Below are positions 34,821-44,038 of a stretch of 64,000 bases of DNA, piece after piece. Made by a program: the position numbers and the translations under genes. Numbering within the stretch: position 1 is the stretch's first letter; each line of letters opens with the position of its first letter. A model generated the notes under the pieces. The model was not told the DNA's origin. It made no database searches and saw nothing but the letters and a program-made list of their open reading frames with translations. This DNA comes from Aquimixticola soesokkakensis (GTDB lineage Bacteria; Pseudomonadota; Alphaproteobacteria; Rhodobacterales; Rhodobacteraceae). Location: assembly GCF_900172375.1 (NCBI RefSeq), contig NZ_FWFS01000001.1:310001-374000 (forward strand), read 5' to 3'.

Positions 34821-35858
34821 ATGACCCATCCTATCGAACTTGGCCTCGACACTTTCGGGGATATCACGGTGCGCGACGGCAAACCCAATTCCCATGCGCA
34901 GGTGCTGCGCGATCTGGTCGAGGAAGCCAAACTGGCCGATGTGTCAGGCGTCGATTTCCTCGGGCTTGGCGAACACCACCGCGCCGATTACGCGGTTTCA
35001 GCGATCGAACCGATCCTGGGCGCGATTGCGGCCCAGACCACGCGGCTGCGGTTCGGTTCGGCGGTGACGGTGCTGTCCTCGGACGACCCCATTCGCCTGT
35101 TCCAGCGCTTTGCCACGCTGGCGGCGCTGTCGGACAATCGTGCGGAAATTATCCTTGGGCGCGGGTCCTTTACCGAAAGCTTCCCGCTGTTCGGCTTTGA
35201 CCTCAGCGATTATGAAAAGCTGTTCGAGGAAAAACTGGACCTTTTTGCCAAGCTTCTGGCGTCCGATACCGTGTCCTGGTCCGGGTCGATCCGCCCGCCG
35301 CTGAAAAAGCAAGGCATCTGGCCGCAGCCCGAAAAGCCCCTGCGCACCTGGATCGGAGTCGGCGGCTCGCCGGACTCGGTGGTGCGCGCGGCGACGTTCA
35401 ACATGCCGATGCTGATGGCGATCATTGGCGGCAATCCCGCACGCTTTCGCCCCTATGCCCAGCTCTACCGCGAAGCCCATGAAAGCATGGATCAAGCGGT
35501 GCTGCCGATTGGCGTGCATTCGATGGGCCATGTGGCGATGAGCGACAAAGAGGCGCAGGAACGTTATTTCGCGCCCTATTGCGAGATGCACGATCTGATC
35601 GGCAAGCAGCGCGGCTGGCCGCGGCAAACCCGTGCGCAGTTCGATCAGGAAATTGCGCATGGCTCGCTCTACGTCGGGTCGCCCACGACCGTTGCGACCA
35701 AGATCGCCGCGACCCTCAAAGTGCTCGGCGCATCGCGTTTCCAGCTTAAATATTCCGCCGGCCCGATGGAGGTGGATCATATCCTCGACCACATCAAACT
35801 CTACGGCGAGGAGGTCATCCCCCGTGTGCGCGAGATGATGGCCAAACAAGACGCCTGA
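34821..35858 (+). CDS. LLM class (luciferase-like) flavin-dependent oxidoreductase
   Basis: The 345-residue TIM-barrel protein belongs to the luciferase-like monooxygenase superfamily (F-M-N-binding). MTHPIELGLDTFGDI begins the first strand. DFLGLGEHHRADYAVSAIEP and RLRFGSAVTVLSSDDPIRLF are standard for the group. RAEIILGRGSFTESFPLFGFD is a further match. The substrate is not evident. The start follows TTTTGGAG. A strong terminator lies 26 nt past the stop, so the gene is either alone or last of the accD unit. Confidence 0.9.
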   Translation: MTHPIELGLDTFGDITVRDGKPNSHAQVLRDLVEEAKLADVSGVDFLGLGEHHRADYAVSAIEPILGAIAAQTTRLRFGSAVTVLSSDDPIRLFQRFATLAALSDNRAEIILGRGSFTESFPLFGFDLSDYEKLFEEKLDLFAKLLASDTVSWSGSIRPPLKKQGIWPQPEKPLRTWIGVGGSPDSVVRAATFNMPMLMAIIGGNPARFRPYAQLYREAHESMDQAVLPIGVHSMGHVAMSDKEAQERYFAPYCEMHDLIGKQRGWPRQTRAQFDQEIAHGSLYVGSPTTVATKIAATLKVLGASRFQLKYSAGPMEVDHILDHIKLYGEEVIPRVREMMAKQDA

Positions 35859-35884
35859 GGGCGCGCCCAAGCCGATACCTAACG

Positions 35885-35913
35885 AAAAGGGCGCCTCGAG
35901 GGGCGCCCTTTTT
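35885..35913. terminator. bidirectional rho-independent terminator
   Basis: AAAAGGGCGCC (35885-35895) pairs with GGCGCCCTTTT (35902-35912) around a 6-nt loop, with T runs on both strands. It serves the LLM gene and the convergent aminotransferase gene. Confidence 0.9.
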
Positions 35914-35930
35914 GCTATTTTATCAGGTGC

Positions 35931-37115
35931 TTATTTGCAGGTGGTGGCAATCGCCTGGGCCAAAATCGGCACTGTCACTGAGTTGAGGCCCGCGATGTTC
36001 ATGCGGCTGTCGCCCACCATGTAAATCCCGAATTTCTCGCGCATCTCCAGCACTTCCTCGGGGCTTGCCCCGATGCGCGAGAACATGCCGCGGTGACGGG
36101 CGATGAAATCGAAGCGATCCGAATTGGTCCGCTCGCGCAGCTCTTTGGCCAGTTGCTCGCGCAGGCCAAGCATGCCCAGACGCACCTCTTCGAGTTCCGC
36201 CATCCAGTCGGCTTTCAGCGCGGGATCGGTCAGGATCATCGTCACCAGACGCGGGCCGTGATCGGGGGGGAAAGAAAAGTTCTGGCGGTTGAGATAGTTC
36301 ATCGACCCTTGGGCGAGCGGCGTGGTTTCGGCTTTTTCGGAAATCGCCATCAACACGCCCGCGCGTTCGCGGTAGATACCGAAGTTCTTGGAACAGGACG
36401 CCGCAACCAGCATTTCGGGCAGTTTGGACGCGAGCAGGCGGGTCGCTGCCGCATCGTCGTCCAGACCGTCCCCAAAGCCCTGGTAGGCGATGTCGACCAG
36501 CGCGGTTGCGCCTTTTTCGAGCAGCAGATCAGCGACCTGGCCGAATTGTTCCAGCGTCAGATTCGCACCCGTGGGATTGTGACAGCAGCCGTGCAGCAGC
36601 ACCAGATCGCCCGCTTTGACCCCCTGCAGCGAGGCGATCATCGCGTCGAAATCGACGACGCAGTTCACCGCGTCGAAATAGGCGTATTCCAGCACGGGCA
36701 AGCCCATGAAGTTCAGGATCGACACGTGGTTGGGCCATGTCGGGTTCGACACCCAGACGCGCACATCGGGGTTGGCCATACGCGCAAGTTCAAAGGCCTG
36801 ACGGATTGCGCCGGTGCCGCCGGGGGTCGCTACGGCAGCGACACGATCCGCGCTGACGCTGTCGGCCAGCACCAGATCGCGCATCGCAGTGCCATAGGCC
36901 GGATCGCCCGCAAGCCCTGTGTAGCTTTTGCTGTCCTCGACTTCCCACAGCTTTTTCTCGGCGGCTTTGACCGCGCGCATGATCGGCGTGTGGCCGCTGG
37001 CATCCTTGTAGACGCCCACGCCAAGGTCGATCTTGGTGTCGCGCGGGTCTTCTTTGTAGAGGCCCATGAGGGCGAGGATCTTGTCAGCCGGTTGCGGCTT
37101 GAGATTGGTCAGCAT
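35931..37115 (-). CDS. aromatic amino acid / aspartate aminotransferase (class I)
   Basis: The 394-residue PLP enzyme belongs to the AspC/TyrB (Ia-gamma) group. Family parts are DLGVGVYKDASGHTPIMRAV at the N-terminus, SNPTWPNH, LLHGCCHNPTGANLT with the conserved N-P-T-G, VDIAYQGFGDG and the PLP-lysine segment SCSKNFGIYRERAG. It interconverts aromatic or acidic amino acids and their 2-oxoacids. The start MLTNLKPQPA gives the family length. Its start lies 2 nt beyond the sseA stop, so it is co-transcribed with sseA. Confidence 0.93.
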   Translation of the reverse strand: MLTNLKPQPADKILALMGLYKEDPRDTKIDLGVGVYKDASGHTPIMRAVKAAEKKLWEVEDSKSYTGLAGDPAYGTAMRDLVLADSVSADRVAAVATPGGTGAIRQAFELARMANPDVRVWVSNPTWPNHVSILNFMGLPVLEYAYFDAVNCVVDFDAMIASLQGVKAGDLVLLHGCCHNPTGANLTLEQFGQVADLLLEKGATALVDIAYQGFGDGLDDDAAATRLLASKLPEMLVAASCSKNFGIYRERAGVLMAISEKAETTPLAQGSMNYLNRQNFSFPPDHGPRLVTMILTDPALKADWMAELEEVRLGMLGLREQLAKELRERTNSDRFDFIARHRGMFSRIGASPEEVLEMREKFGIYMVGDSRMNIAGLNSVTVPILAQAIATTCK

Positions 37116-37117
37116 TC

Positions 37118-37969
37118 TCAGTCTCCAATCGCGACCTTGAGGTCGCCGTACATGCCCCATTCGGCCCAGCTTCCGTCATAGAGGGAATGCTGCGCACCGA
37201 TGCGTTCCAGCGCGAGGCTCAGGATTGCCGCTGTCACACCCGACCCGCAGGAGGTGATCACCGGCTTGGAAAGGTCTACGCCCGCACGCTCGAAGATGCC
37301 GCGCAATTCAGTGACCGGGCGTAAAGTCCCCTCGGCGGTCAGCAGGTTGGTATAGGGGACGTTGCGCGCGTTGGGGATATGGCCCGAACGCAGTCCGGCG
37401 CGCGGTTCGGGAACGTCGCCGCGAAACCGGGCACCGGCGCGCGCATCGACGATGGTGTAATCGCCCAGCTTGGACGCGCGGGCGACCTGCGTCACGTCGC
37501 GCACCAGATCGGGCTGGAATTCGGGGACCATATGGCGGTCCTTGATCACCGGCGGTTCCGTGGTGATCGGGCGCTCTTCGTCAAGCCATTTGGGCAAGCC
37601 GCCGTCCAGTACGGCGACATTGTTCTGGCCAAAGAGTTTGAACATCCACCACATGCGTGCCGCCGAGAACAGGCCTGCACCGTCATAGATCACGACCTGA
37701 TGGCCATCACCGATGCCCAGGGCGCGCATCCGGCTCATGAATTTTTCAACGGGGGGCGCCATATGGGGCAGATCGGAGCGCAGATCGGAGAGATCGTCGA
37801 TATCGACAAAGCGGGCACCGGGAATGTGGCCAGCGGCATATTCCGCCTGTGCGTCGCGCTTGTCGGCGGGCATATACCACGAGGCATCAATCACCCGCAG
37901 ATCGGGGTTCTTGAGATGCTGGGCCAGCCAGTCGGTCGTAACGAGAGTTTTCGGATCGCTATGGGGCAT
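37118..37969 (-). CDS. sseA: 3-mercaptopyruvate sulfurtransferase
   Basis: The 283-residue protein has two rhodanese domains. The first is inactive, and the second carries the catalytic loop TSCGSGVTA (CG-S-G variant typical of 3-mercaptopyruvate:cyanide sulfurtransferases). Other signatures are VIDASWYMPADKRDAQAEYAAGHIPGA and DARAGARFRGDVPEPRAGLRSGHIPN. It moves sulfur from 3-mercaptopyruvate to thiol acceptors. That substrate arises by cysteine transamination, so the co-transcribed aminotransferase may supply it. The start MPHSDPKTLV is chosen for family fit. Confidence 0.94.
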   Translation of the reverse strand: MPHSDPKTLVTTDWLAQHLKNPDLRVIDASWYMPADKRDAQAEYAAGHIPGARFVDIDDLSDLRSDLPHMAPPVEKFMSRMRALGIGDGHQVVIYDGAGLFSAARMWWMFKLFGQNNVAVLDGGLPKWLDEERPITTEPPVIKDRHMVPEFQPDLVRDVTQVARASKLGDYTIVDARAGARFRGDVPEPRAGLRSGHIPNARNVPYTNLLTAEGTLRPVTELRGIFERAGVDLSKPVITSCGSGVTAAILSLALERIGAQHSLYDGSWAEWGMYGDLKVAIGD

Positions 37970-38132
37970 AACCTGCCTTGTGGGACAAAGGGAGGTGGAA
38001 ACAAGTGTCCTGCCGCTCTTAGACCTACAGCCCCAACCATGCAAGCCACAGGGCCGCGCAAAGGCGGCCCCGAGCTAAGAAAATTGCGCCCCGAGGGCTT
38101 TGGGAGAAATTCACCCTCTGCGCAGGCAGGGG

Positions 38133-38993
38133 CTAGAGGCCGAAGACATACATCCTGAGGGGCATCCACAGCCCCATGCCGACCATGATCAGGTTTTCGG
38201 CCAGCGACACGGGCCCGAGCGGCACATTGGTGCCAGCGCCGACACAGGCGCATTTCAGGCTACGCTTTTCGACATAGACGGCCTGATACACGGACCAGGC
38301 GCCGACACCGCCGATGACCAGCGCAATGGGGGCGGAAATCCACGTCAAAATCCCCGCGATCATCAACACAGCCGCAAGCGCTTCGAGAAAGGGATACAGA
38401 TAGGCGTAGCGCACATGTTTGCGCGCCAGCACATCATAGTTGAGAAACATCGTGGAAAAGGTTTCGATATTTTGCAGCTTCTGCACCGCAAGAAGGGCCA
38501 TCGCCACAGCAAAGAAACGCTCGATCAGGCGACCGACGAAAACGGCGCGCTCGGTGTCGATGGTCATGGCGAGGGCGATGAAAAACGCCATCGCAAAAAT
38601 CGCGATGACGGGCGTATAGCTGGGGGCGTCCTTGTCCTGTACCTTTTTGCCAAAGAAGCGGCGCAGATCGTCATAGCCGCCCACTTTGGTGCCATCAATA
38701 AAGGTCAGGGGCGTGGTTTTGACATCATGTTCGGCCTTGAAGGCATCGGTGGCCGCGCGGTCGGTGAGGTGGTGATCCTCGACCTCATAGCCTTCGTGTT
38801 CCAGCAAATCCTTGGATTTCAGGCCAAAGGGGCAGATGTGTCCGGGAAAGACCATGCGATAGAGCACTGCTTTGCCGCGATAGGCTCCGGTTGTGCCGGT
38901 CGTGGCTGTCGTGGTGTCAGTCTGGTCAGGAGCAACCGTTTTGGCCTCGCCTGCGGCGGAGGGGGTCGCGGTATCAAGAGGGGTATCGGCCAT
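38133..38993 (-). CDS. glutaredoxin - MauE/DoxX-like membrane fusion protein
   Basis: The 286-residue protein has three parts. A Thr/Ala-rich N-terminus (1-37) precedes a glutaredoxin-like domain (about 38-115) with the active site CPFG (Cys54) and the cis-Pro segment TTPLTFIDG. A membrane half follows (about 128-286) with four or more helices and a MauE-type region PFLEALAAVLMIAGIL. Two further cysteines (SLKCACVGAG) sit in a loop between the last helices. The domain order suggests thiol redox control or electron transfer at the membrane; MauE itself serves disulfide formation in methylamine dehydrogenase. The start lies right after the smpB gene's direction change. Confidence 0.82.
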   Translation of the reverse strand: MADTPLDTATPSAAGEAKTVAPDQTDTTTATTGTTGAYRGKAVLYRMVFPGHICPFGLKSKDLLEHEGYEVEDHHLTDRAATDAFKAEHDVKTTPLTFIDGTKVGGYDDLRRFFGKKVQDKDAPSYTPVIAIFAMAFFIALAMTIDTERAVFVGRLIERFFAVAMALLAVQKLQNIETFSTMFLNYDVLARKHVRYAYLYPFLEALAAVLMIAGILTWISAPIALVIGGVGAWSVYQAVYVEKRSLKCACVGAGTNVPLGPVSLAENLIMVGMGLWMPLRMYVFGL

Positions 38994-39109
38994 GGCGCGC
39001 GCCTTTTACTGGGGAACTGACTGGCAAGGTAGCCTTTCCCCGGCGTTGTGCAACCCCGTGCCCGCAGGCCACGCGAAACCGTGAGCGGGGGGGGCTGTTG
39101 TGCGCGCGT

Positions 39110-39589
39110 TCAATCGTGGGTTTTGAGCAGGCGCTGCTTTTGGCGTCCCCAGTCACGCGCGGCATCCGAGGCGCGTTTGTCGTGCAGCTTCTTGCCCTTG
39201 GCGACACCCAGTTTGATTTTGACGCGGCCTTTATGGTTGAAATACATCACCAGTGGCACCAGCGTCATGCCCTCGCGCCCCTGCGCTTGCCAAAGGCGCG
39301 ACAGTTCGCGTTTGGACACCATCAGCTTGCGTTTGCGCCGTTCTTCATGGGGAAACATCGCCTGCTGGTAGGGGGCAATATAGGCGTTGGTCAGCCACAG
39401 TTCGCCCTCTTCGACCATTGCGTAGCTGTCGGCGATATTGGTCTGGCCAACGCGCATGGATTTTACCTCCGACCCCATCAGCACGACACCGCATTCGATG
39501 TCGCTTTCGATGGCATAGTCAAAGCGGGCGCGCCGGTTTTCGGCGATCACCTTGTAGTTTTTCTCTTCGGGTGTCTGTTTCTTGGCCAT
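39110..39589 (-). CDS. smpB: SsrA (tmRNA)-binding protein
   Basis: The 159-residue RNA-binding protein works with tmRNA to rescue stalled ribosomes. It has the OB-fold core [20 protein letters not shown], the [19 protein letters not shown] signature, [16 protein letters not shown], and the basic C-terminal [30 protein letters not shown] is the usual start. No ssrA gene is visible in the window. Only 6 bp separate its start from the channel remnant on the other strand. Confidence 0.97.
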   Translation of the reverse strand: MAKKQTPEEKNYKVIAENRRARFDYAIESDIECGVVLMGSEVKSMRVGQTNIADSYAMVEEGELWLTNAYIAPYQQAMFPHEERRKRKLMVSKRELSRLWQAQGREGMTLVPLVMYFNHKGRVKIKLGVAKGKKLHDKRASDAARDWGRQKQRLLKTHD

Positions 39590-39595
39590 AGTCAG

Positions 39596-39883
39596 ATGCA
39601 AATAGGGTTTCTTGGGGCTGCTGTCCACTGGTCGCAGGCGGCAATCGTTGCCATTGCGGCCTCAAGAACAGGGGAAATCGGCGCGACCCCGGAGGAAGCT
39701 CTGCATTTTTTCTTTATGTCGTTCACCGCGCTGGGGTCTGGCGAAATCATTTTGCCCGCGCATTGGCGCATTCTGTCGGGTATGATGGCCGTCAACGGCT
39801 TTCGCAATATCGGGATGATCCGCGGGCTGGTGATCGAGATGATGCGCCAAGTCCGGTTGAGGCAACGGGCATCTGTGGAATAG
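39596..39883 (+). pseudogene. remnant of a two-TM ion channel gene (pore region only)
   Basis: The frame gives 95 residues starting [20 protein letters not shown]. From residue 37 it reads EEALHFFFMSFTALGSGEI and ILPAHWRILSGMMAVNGF, which closely follows the pore helix, selectivity filter and second helix of two-transmembrane potassium-type channels (usual text EALYFS-T-TFTTLGYGDI-LP-WR-LS). The filter T-x-G-Y-G-D appears as T-A-L-G-S-G-E, and the first membrane helix is missing. No upstream continuation exists because smpB occupies the region. I read it as a decayed, truncated gene, although a short expressed peptide is possible. Confidence 0.55.
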
Positions 39884-39900
39884 TTGCGCGCTGGTGGCAC

Positions 39901-39953
39901 AGGGTTAGGGGCACTGCCCCTCTTGCTTAGGGTTAGGGGCGCTGCCCCTCTTG
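39901..39953. repeat. tandem 25-bp direct repeat
   Basis: Two copies (39901-39925 and 39929-39953) share 24 of 25 bases, with period 28. Each copy starts AGGGTTAGGGGC and ends CTGCCCCTCTTG, so each also contains the inverted pair AGGGGC / GCCCCT. A short hairpin TTGGCC-TTC-GGCCAA follows at once. Such elements are typical of small dispersed repeats. Confidence 0.7.
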
Positions 39954-39984
39954 GCCTTCGGCCAATTCACCCCGGGGTAGTTTG

Positions 39985-40022
39985 GTCCGAAAGAAAGGGC
40001 GCAGCCGGTATGCGGCGCGCCC
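39985..40022 (-). terminator. rho-independent terminator of dapA
   Basis: GGGCGCAGCCG (39997-40007) pairs, with one bulge, with CGGCGCGCCC (40013-40022). On the minus strand the stem is followed by TTTCTTTC. It starts 26 nt past the dapA stop. Confidence 0.65.
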
Positions 40023-40047
40023 TTGATCGTGATTTATGCGGTTTGGC

Positions 40048-40920
40048 CTATAGCAGGCCTGCGTGTTCCATGGCCGATTTGATCGCGGTCTTGGTGGCGT
40101 CGCCCAGCGGCAGGAGCGGCAGGCGCACCTCATCCGAGCACAGGCCCAACAGCGACATCGCATATTTCGCCCCGCAAACGCCGGGTTCTGCGAAAATGGC
40201 GATATGGAGCGGCATCAGTTTGTCGGTGATATCCAGCGCGGTTTTGTAGTCCCCTGCCAGACAGGCGGCCTGCATCTGGGCGCAGAGTTTGGGCGCCACG
40301 TTGGCAGTGACCGAAATACAGCCCGTTCCGCCATGGGCGTTGAACCCCAGCGCGGTTGCATCTTCGCCCGAGACCTGAAGGAAGTCGGTGCCGCAGGTGA
40401 TGCGGGTCTGGGGCACGCGGCTGAGATCGCCGGTGGCATCCTTGACGCCGATGATGCGCGGCAGTTTGGCCAATGTGCCCATGGTCGCGGGCGTCATGTC
40501 GACCACTGAGCGGCCGGGGATGTTGTAAATCACGATGGGCAGGTCGCAGCAGTCGTGCAGCGCGGTGAAATGCGCGATCAGCCCTGCTTGGGTCGGCTTG
40601 TTGTAGTAGGGTGTCACGATGAGGGCGGCATCGGCGCCGACCGAATGGGCATGTTGCATCAACCCCATCGCCTCGGCGGTGTTGTTGGACCCGGCGCCCG
40701 CAATCACCGGAATGCGCCCCGCGACGACTTTGACCACTGTCTCGACGACCAGTTTGTGTTCGTCGTGGCTTAGCGTGGGGCTTTCGCCGGTCGTCCCGAC
40801 AGGCACAAGGCCGCTGGTGCCCTGTTCGATATGCCACTCGACCAGCTTCTTGAGCGTATCGAGATCCAGTTCACCGTTTTTAAACGGCGTCACCAGGGCT
40901 GGAATGGACCCATTGATCAT
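40048..40920 (-). CDS. dapA: 4-hydroxy-tetrahydrodipicolinate synthase
   Basis: The 290-residue TIM-barrel lyase condenses pyruvate with aspartate semialdehyde in lysine and diaminopimelate synthesis. [13 protein letters not shown] is the usual start. [15 protein letters not shown], the Tyr motif [26 protein letters not shown] and the Schiff-base Lys in [14 protein letters not shown] are all present. GGAGCGCATC precedes the ATG. It is alone with its own terminator and diverges from the transglycosylase gene. Confidence 0.97.
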   Translation of the reverse strand: MINGSIPALVTPFKNGELDLDTLKKLVEWHIEQGTSGLVPVGTTGESPTLSHDEHKLVVETVVKVVAGRIPVIAGAGSNNTAEAMGLMQHAHSVGADAALIVTPYYNKPTQAGLIAHFTALHDCCDLPIVIYNIPGRSVVDMTPATMGTLAKLPRIIGVKDATGDLSRVPQTRITCGTDFLQVSGEDATALGFNAHGGTGCISVTANVAPKLCAQMQAACLAGDYKTALDITDKLMPLHIAIFAEPGVCGAKYAMSLLGLCSDEVRLPLLPLGDATKTAIKSAMEHAGLL

Positions 40921-41159
40921 GATGCGCTCCTTTTTCGTCTTGTTTGGCTGACTCGCCGGTTTGAATTCGGGCGGAAACTAGCCGCGAATGCAGCGATTGC
41001 CAAGAATGTGTGTTGCGGGTGCGCGCTGCTTTGCTACGCTGGGGAGAAATAAGCCCCTCGGGACCGGTTGAAGCCGGACGTTGGGCGACCTTGAGCCGAT
41101 TTCGCCCGCAGTTGCTTGCAGCACTTCACGCTGCCCGCCCCAAAGTGATCCTTACCTAC

Positions 41160-43100
41160 ATGAAACTCATCCGCGCCCTTGCGGCTCCTTTGATCGTACT
41201 GACGCTTGGTTGGACCAGCGCGGCCCATGCCGCCTCTGCGCAGGCCGAAGCCTATCTGCGCGCCGAGGAATTGCGCCGCGCGGGGGATGTTTCGGCTGCG
41301 CGCAGCGCCACGCGCGGTGTCGGCGCAGAGATTGTGGAATGGGCGCTCTTGCGCGATGGCAAGGGAAGTTTTGACGACTACCGCCGTTTTCTGGCACGCA
41401 ATGCCGATTGGCCGGGCCTGCCGCTTTTGGCGCAAAAGGGCGAGGCGGCGATTGGTCCTGCGGATGATCCCGCCGCCGTTATCGACTATTTCGCCGCCTA
41501 TCCGCCGCAAACCGGCGATGGCGTGGTCGCTTTGATGGAGGCCTATGAAGCCAAGGGGCGCACGGTTGACGCCCGTGATCTGGCGGTGTCCGCCTGGCAA
41601 AGCCTGACGCTGAATGCCAATGCCGAGGCGCGGCTGGTCACGCGCTATGGCTCGGCGCTTGCGCCCTATCATGATGCGCGTGCCGATGCTCTGGCGTGGG
41701 ATCACAATTTTATCTCCGCTGCGCGCAATGCGGCCCGCTTGTCGCAGGGCGCGCGCGCACTGCTTGAGGCACGCGAGGCGCTGGCAAGCGATGCAGCCGG
41801 TGTTGATGGCGCGATCGCCCGCGTGCCCGAGTCTTTGCAAAACGCCGGTGGGCTGGCCTATGAGCGGTTTTTGTGGCGCATGCGCAAGGGGCGTTACGCC
41901 GATGCATCGGCGTTGATCATTGCCCAGTCTTCCTCGGCCAAAGCGCTGGGCAACCCCGAGGCCTGGGCCGACAAACGCCGTGCGCTGGCGCGTCAGATGA
42001 TGCGCGATGGCAAGGGGGAAACGGCCTATGCCGTGGCGTCGAAACATTTCCTGAGCGAGGGGGGCAGCTACGCCGATCTGGAATGGCTGGCGGGGTATAT
42101 TTCGCTGCGGTATCTGAACAATCCCGCCCAAGCGCTGGATCATTTCAACCGCCTGCGCATGGGGGTCGCCACGCCGATCTCGCTGGGACGTGCGGGCTAT
42201 TGGGAGGGGCGTGCGCTGGAAGCCTTGGGCGCAACGGCCGATGCCAAGGCGGCCTATGCTTTTGCGGCGCGCTACCAGACCTCGTTTTACGGGCTTTTGG
42301 CGGCCGAGCGTGCGGGGCTGCCCTTTGATCCGCAGCTTACGGGGGAGGGCAGTTTCCCCGACTATCGGGGGGCGGCGTTCATGAATTCCTCCGTCACGCA
42401 GGCGGCCTTGCTGCTGCATGATGCGGGCGATTTGCCACAATCGGCGCGCTTTTTGCGGCATCTGGGCGAAAGTCTGAGTCCCGATGCGTTGCGACAGCTT
42501 GGGGATCTGGGTCTGTCCTTGGACCCCTACACGGCGCTTTTGGTGGCAAAATTTGCCGCCGATCAGGGCATCGTCTTGAACCGCGCTTACTACCCGCTGC
42601 ACCCCGTTGGCGACACAAAACTGCCAGTCGAACCGGCGCTAACACTGGCGATTTCGCGCCGCGAAAGCGAATTCTACGCCGCCGCGCAATCGGGTGTCGG
42701 CGCGCGCGGCTTGATGCAGCTTATGCCGGGCACAGCGGAAATGATGGCCAAGGAATTGGGGATTTCGGATTTTTCTGTCGGGCAATTGACGCGCGATACG
42801 GCGCTGAATGCGCGGCTTGGCTCGGCCTATCTTGCGCATCTGATCGAGGAGTTCGGCAACAACCCCGTGCTGGTTGCGGCGGCATATAACGCGGGTCCGT
42901 CGCGGGTGCGTTCGTGGATTGAAACCTACGGCGATCCGCGCGGGGCCACGGTTGATCCCATCGACTGGATCGAACATATTCCCTTCCGCGAAACCCGCAA
43001 CTACGTGCAGCGGGTGGTCGAAAGCCTGCCCGTCTACCGCGCGCGGCTGTCGGGGCAGGCGGGCGTGCTCGACCTCACGCGCGAAATGGCCGCGCGTTAA
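41160..43100 (+). CDS. soluble lytic murein transglycosylase (Slt family)
   Basis: The 646-residue periplasmic enzyme cleaves glycan strands of peptidoglycan with formation of 1,6-anhydro ends. It has a signal peptide (MKLIRALAAPLIVLTLGWTSAAHA), a long alpha-superhelical U domain (about 30-470) and a C-terminal SLT domain. The catalytic Glu is residue 502 in ISRRESEFYAAAQSG, followed by GARGLMQLMPGTA, LGSAYLAHLI and VAAAYNAGPSRVRSWIE. Its stop overlaps the convergent EamA gene by 4 nt. Confidence 0.94.
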   Translation: MKLIRALAAPLIVLTLGWTSAAHAASAQAEAYLRAEELRRAGDVSAARSATRGVGAEIVEWALLRDGKGSFDDYRRFLARNADWPGLPLLAQKGEAAIGPADDPAAVIDYFAAYPPQTGDGVVALMEAYEAKGRTVDARDLAVSAWQSLTLNANAEARLVTRYGSALAPYHDARADALAWDHNFISAARNAARLSQGARALLEAREALASDAAGVDGAIARVPESLQNAGGLAYERFLWRMRKGRYADASALIIAQSSSAKALGNPEAWADKRRALARQMMRDGKGETAYAVASKHFLSEGGSYADLEWLAGYISLRYLNNPAQALDHFNRLRMGVATPISLGRAGYWEGRALEALGATADAKAAYAFAARYQTSFYGLLAAERAGLPFDPQLTGEGSFPDYRGAAFMNSSVTQAALLLHDAGDLPQSARFLRHLGESLSPDALRQLGDLGLSLDPYTALLVAKFAADQGIVLNRAYYPLHPVGDTKLPVEPALTLAISRRESEFYAAAQSGVGARGLMQLMPGTAEMMAKELGISDFSVGQLTRDTALNARLGSAYLAHLIEEFGNNPVLVAAAYNAGPSRVRSWIETYGDPRGATVDPIDWIEHIPFRETRNYVQRVVESLPVYRARLSGQAGVLDLTREMAAR

Positions 43101-44038
43101 AGCCGCGAAACGGGGGCGGCGGCTGCCTGCGCGGCTTGCGCTTGGGCGGCTTTGTTGGCGCGGGCTTGGCGGTTGGCGTTGATGCGCGCGCGCAGCAGGG
43201 CAAAGACGCCCGCACTTACGACGATCACCGCGCCGATGGCCACATTCGGGCGGATCACATCGCCAAAGATCGCAACGCCAAACATCGCCCCGAACACCAG
43301 TTGGAAATAGGCAAATGGCTGGATGGCGGAGGCTTCGGCAATGGCATAGGCCTTGGTCATCAGGTAGTGGCCGAGCACGGCGGTAAAACACAACCCGATC
43401 ATCCAGAGCCAGTCCACCGAAGCCATCGGTTCCCAATACCACATGCCCACCAGCGTCATCACCACCACGCCGGAAATTCCCGTCCACAAAAAGGTGGTGG
43501 GGGCGTCATCCTTGAGCGAGACGTAGCGGATCAACACGCCGTAGACCGCGAACATTGCCGCCGAGACAAGCGGATAGAAGGCTGCGGTGGAAAAGACGCC
43601 GCCTTGCGGTTTGAGGATCACCAGCACGCCGATAAAGCCCACGCCGACCGACAGCCAGCGCCGCCAGCCGATCTTTTCGCCCAGAACCGGCCCCGACAGG
43701 GCCATGACGATCAGCGGATAGATCGCGAAAATCGCGTGGCTTTCGACCAGCCCGAGTTTGACGAAGGCGATGATCATCACCACCACTTCCAGCGCCAAAA
43801 GGGTGCCGCGGGCAAATTGCAACACCGGCTGGGTCGTATGGAGCGCCCGCTTGATGCCCCCCGGCGCGCGATGGGCAATTGCGAAGGCAAAGGCGCAAAA
43901 GAACCAGTAGCGGATCATGATGATCATTTGCACGTTGTAGGCTTCGGCCAGATGGCGCGAGATCCCGTCTTGTGCGGCGAAAATAAACGTCACCGCGATC
44001 ATCAGCCAGATGCCGAGTTTGGTGTTTTGTTCGGTCAT
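43097..44038 (-). CDS. DMT family (EamA) transporter
   Basis: The 313-residue protein has ten predicted membrane helices in two EamA repeats. The first repeat starts near LMIAVTFIFAAQDGISRHLA and the second near FYPLVSAAMFAVYGVLIRY. A basic/alanine-rich tail ends the protein. The family exports metabolites such as amino acids; the substrate cannot be told. It overlaps mnmD by 4 nt (ATGA), so it is translationally coupled to a tRNA modification gene, with no obvious functional link. Confidence 0.88.
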   Translation of the reverse strand: MTEQNTKLGIWLMIAVTFIFAAQDGISRHLAEAYNVQMIIMIRYWFFCAFAFAIAHRAPGGIKRALHTTQPVLQFARGTLLALEVVVMIIAFVKLGLVESHAIFAIYPLIVMALSGPVLGEKIGWRRWLSVGVGFIGVLVILKPQGGVFSTAAFYPLVSAAMFAVYGVLIRYVSLKDDAPTTFLWTGISGVVVMTLVGMWYWEPMASVDWLWMIGLCFTAVLGHYLMTKAYAIAEASAIQPFAYFQLVFGAMFGVAIFGDVIRPNVAIGAVIVVSAGVFALLRARINANRQARANKAAQAQAAQAAAAPVSRL

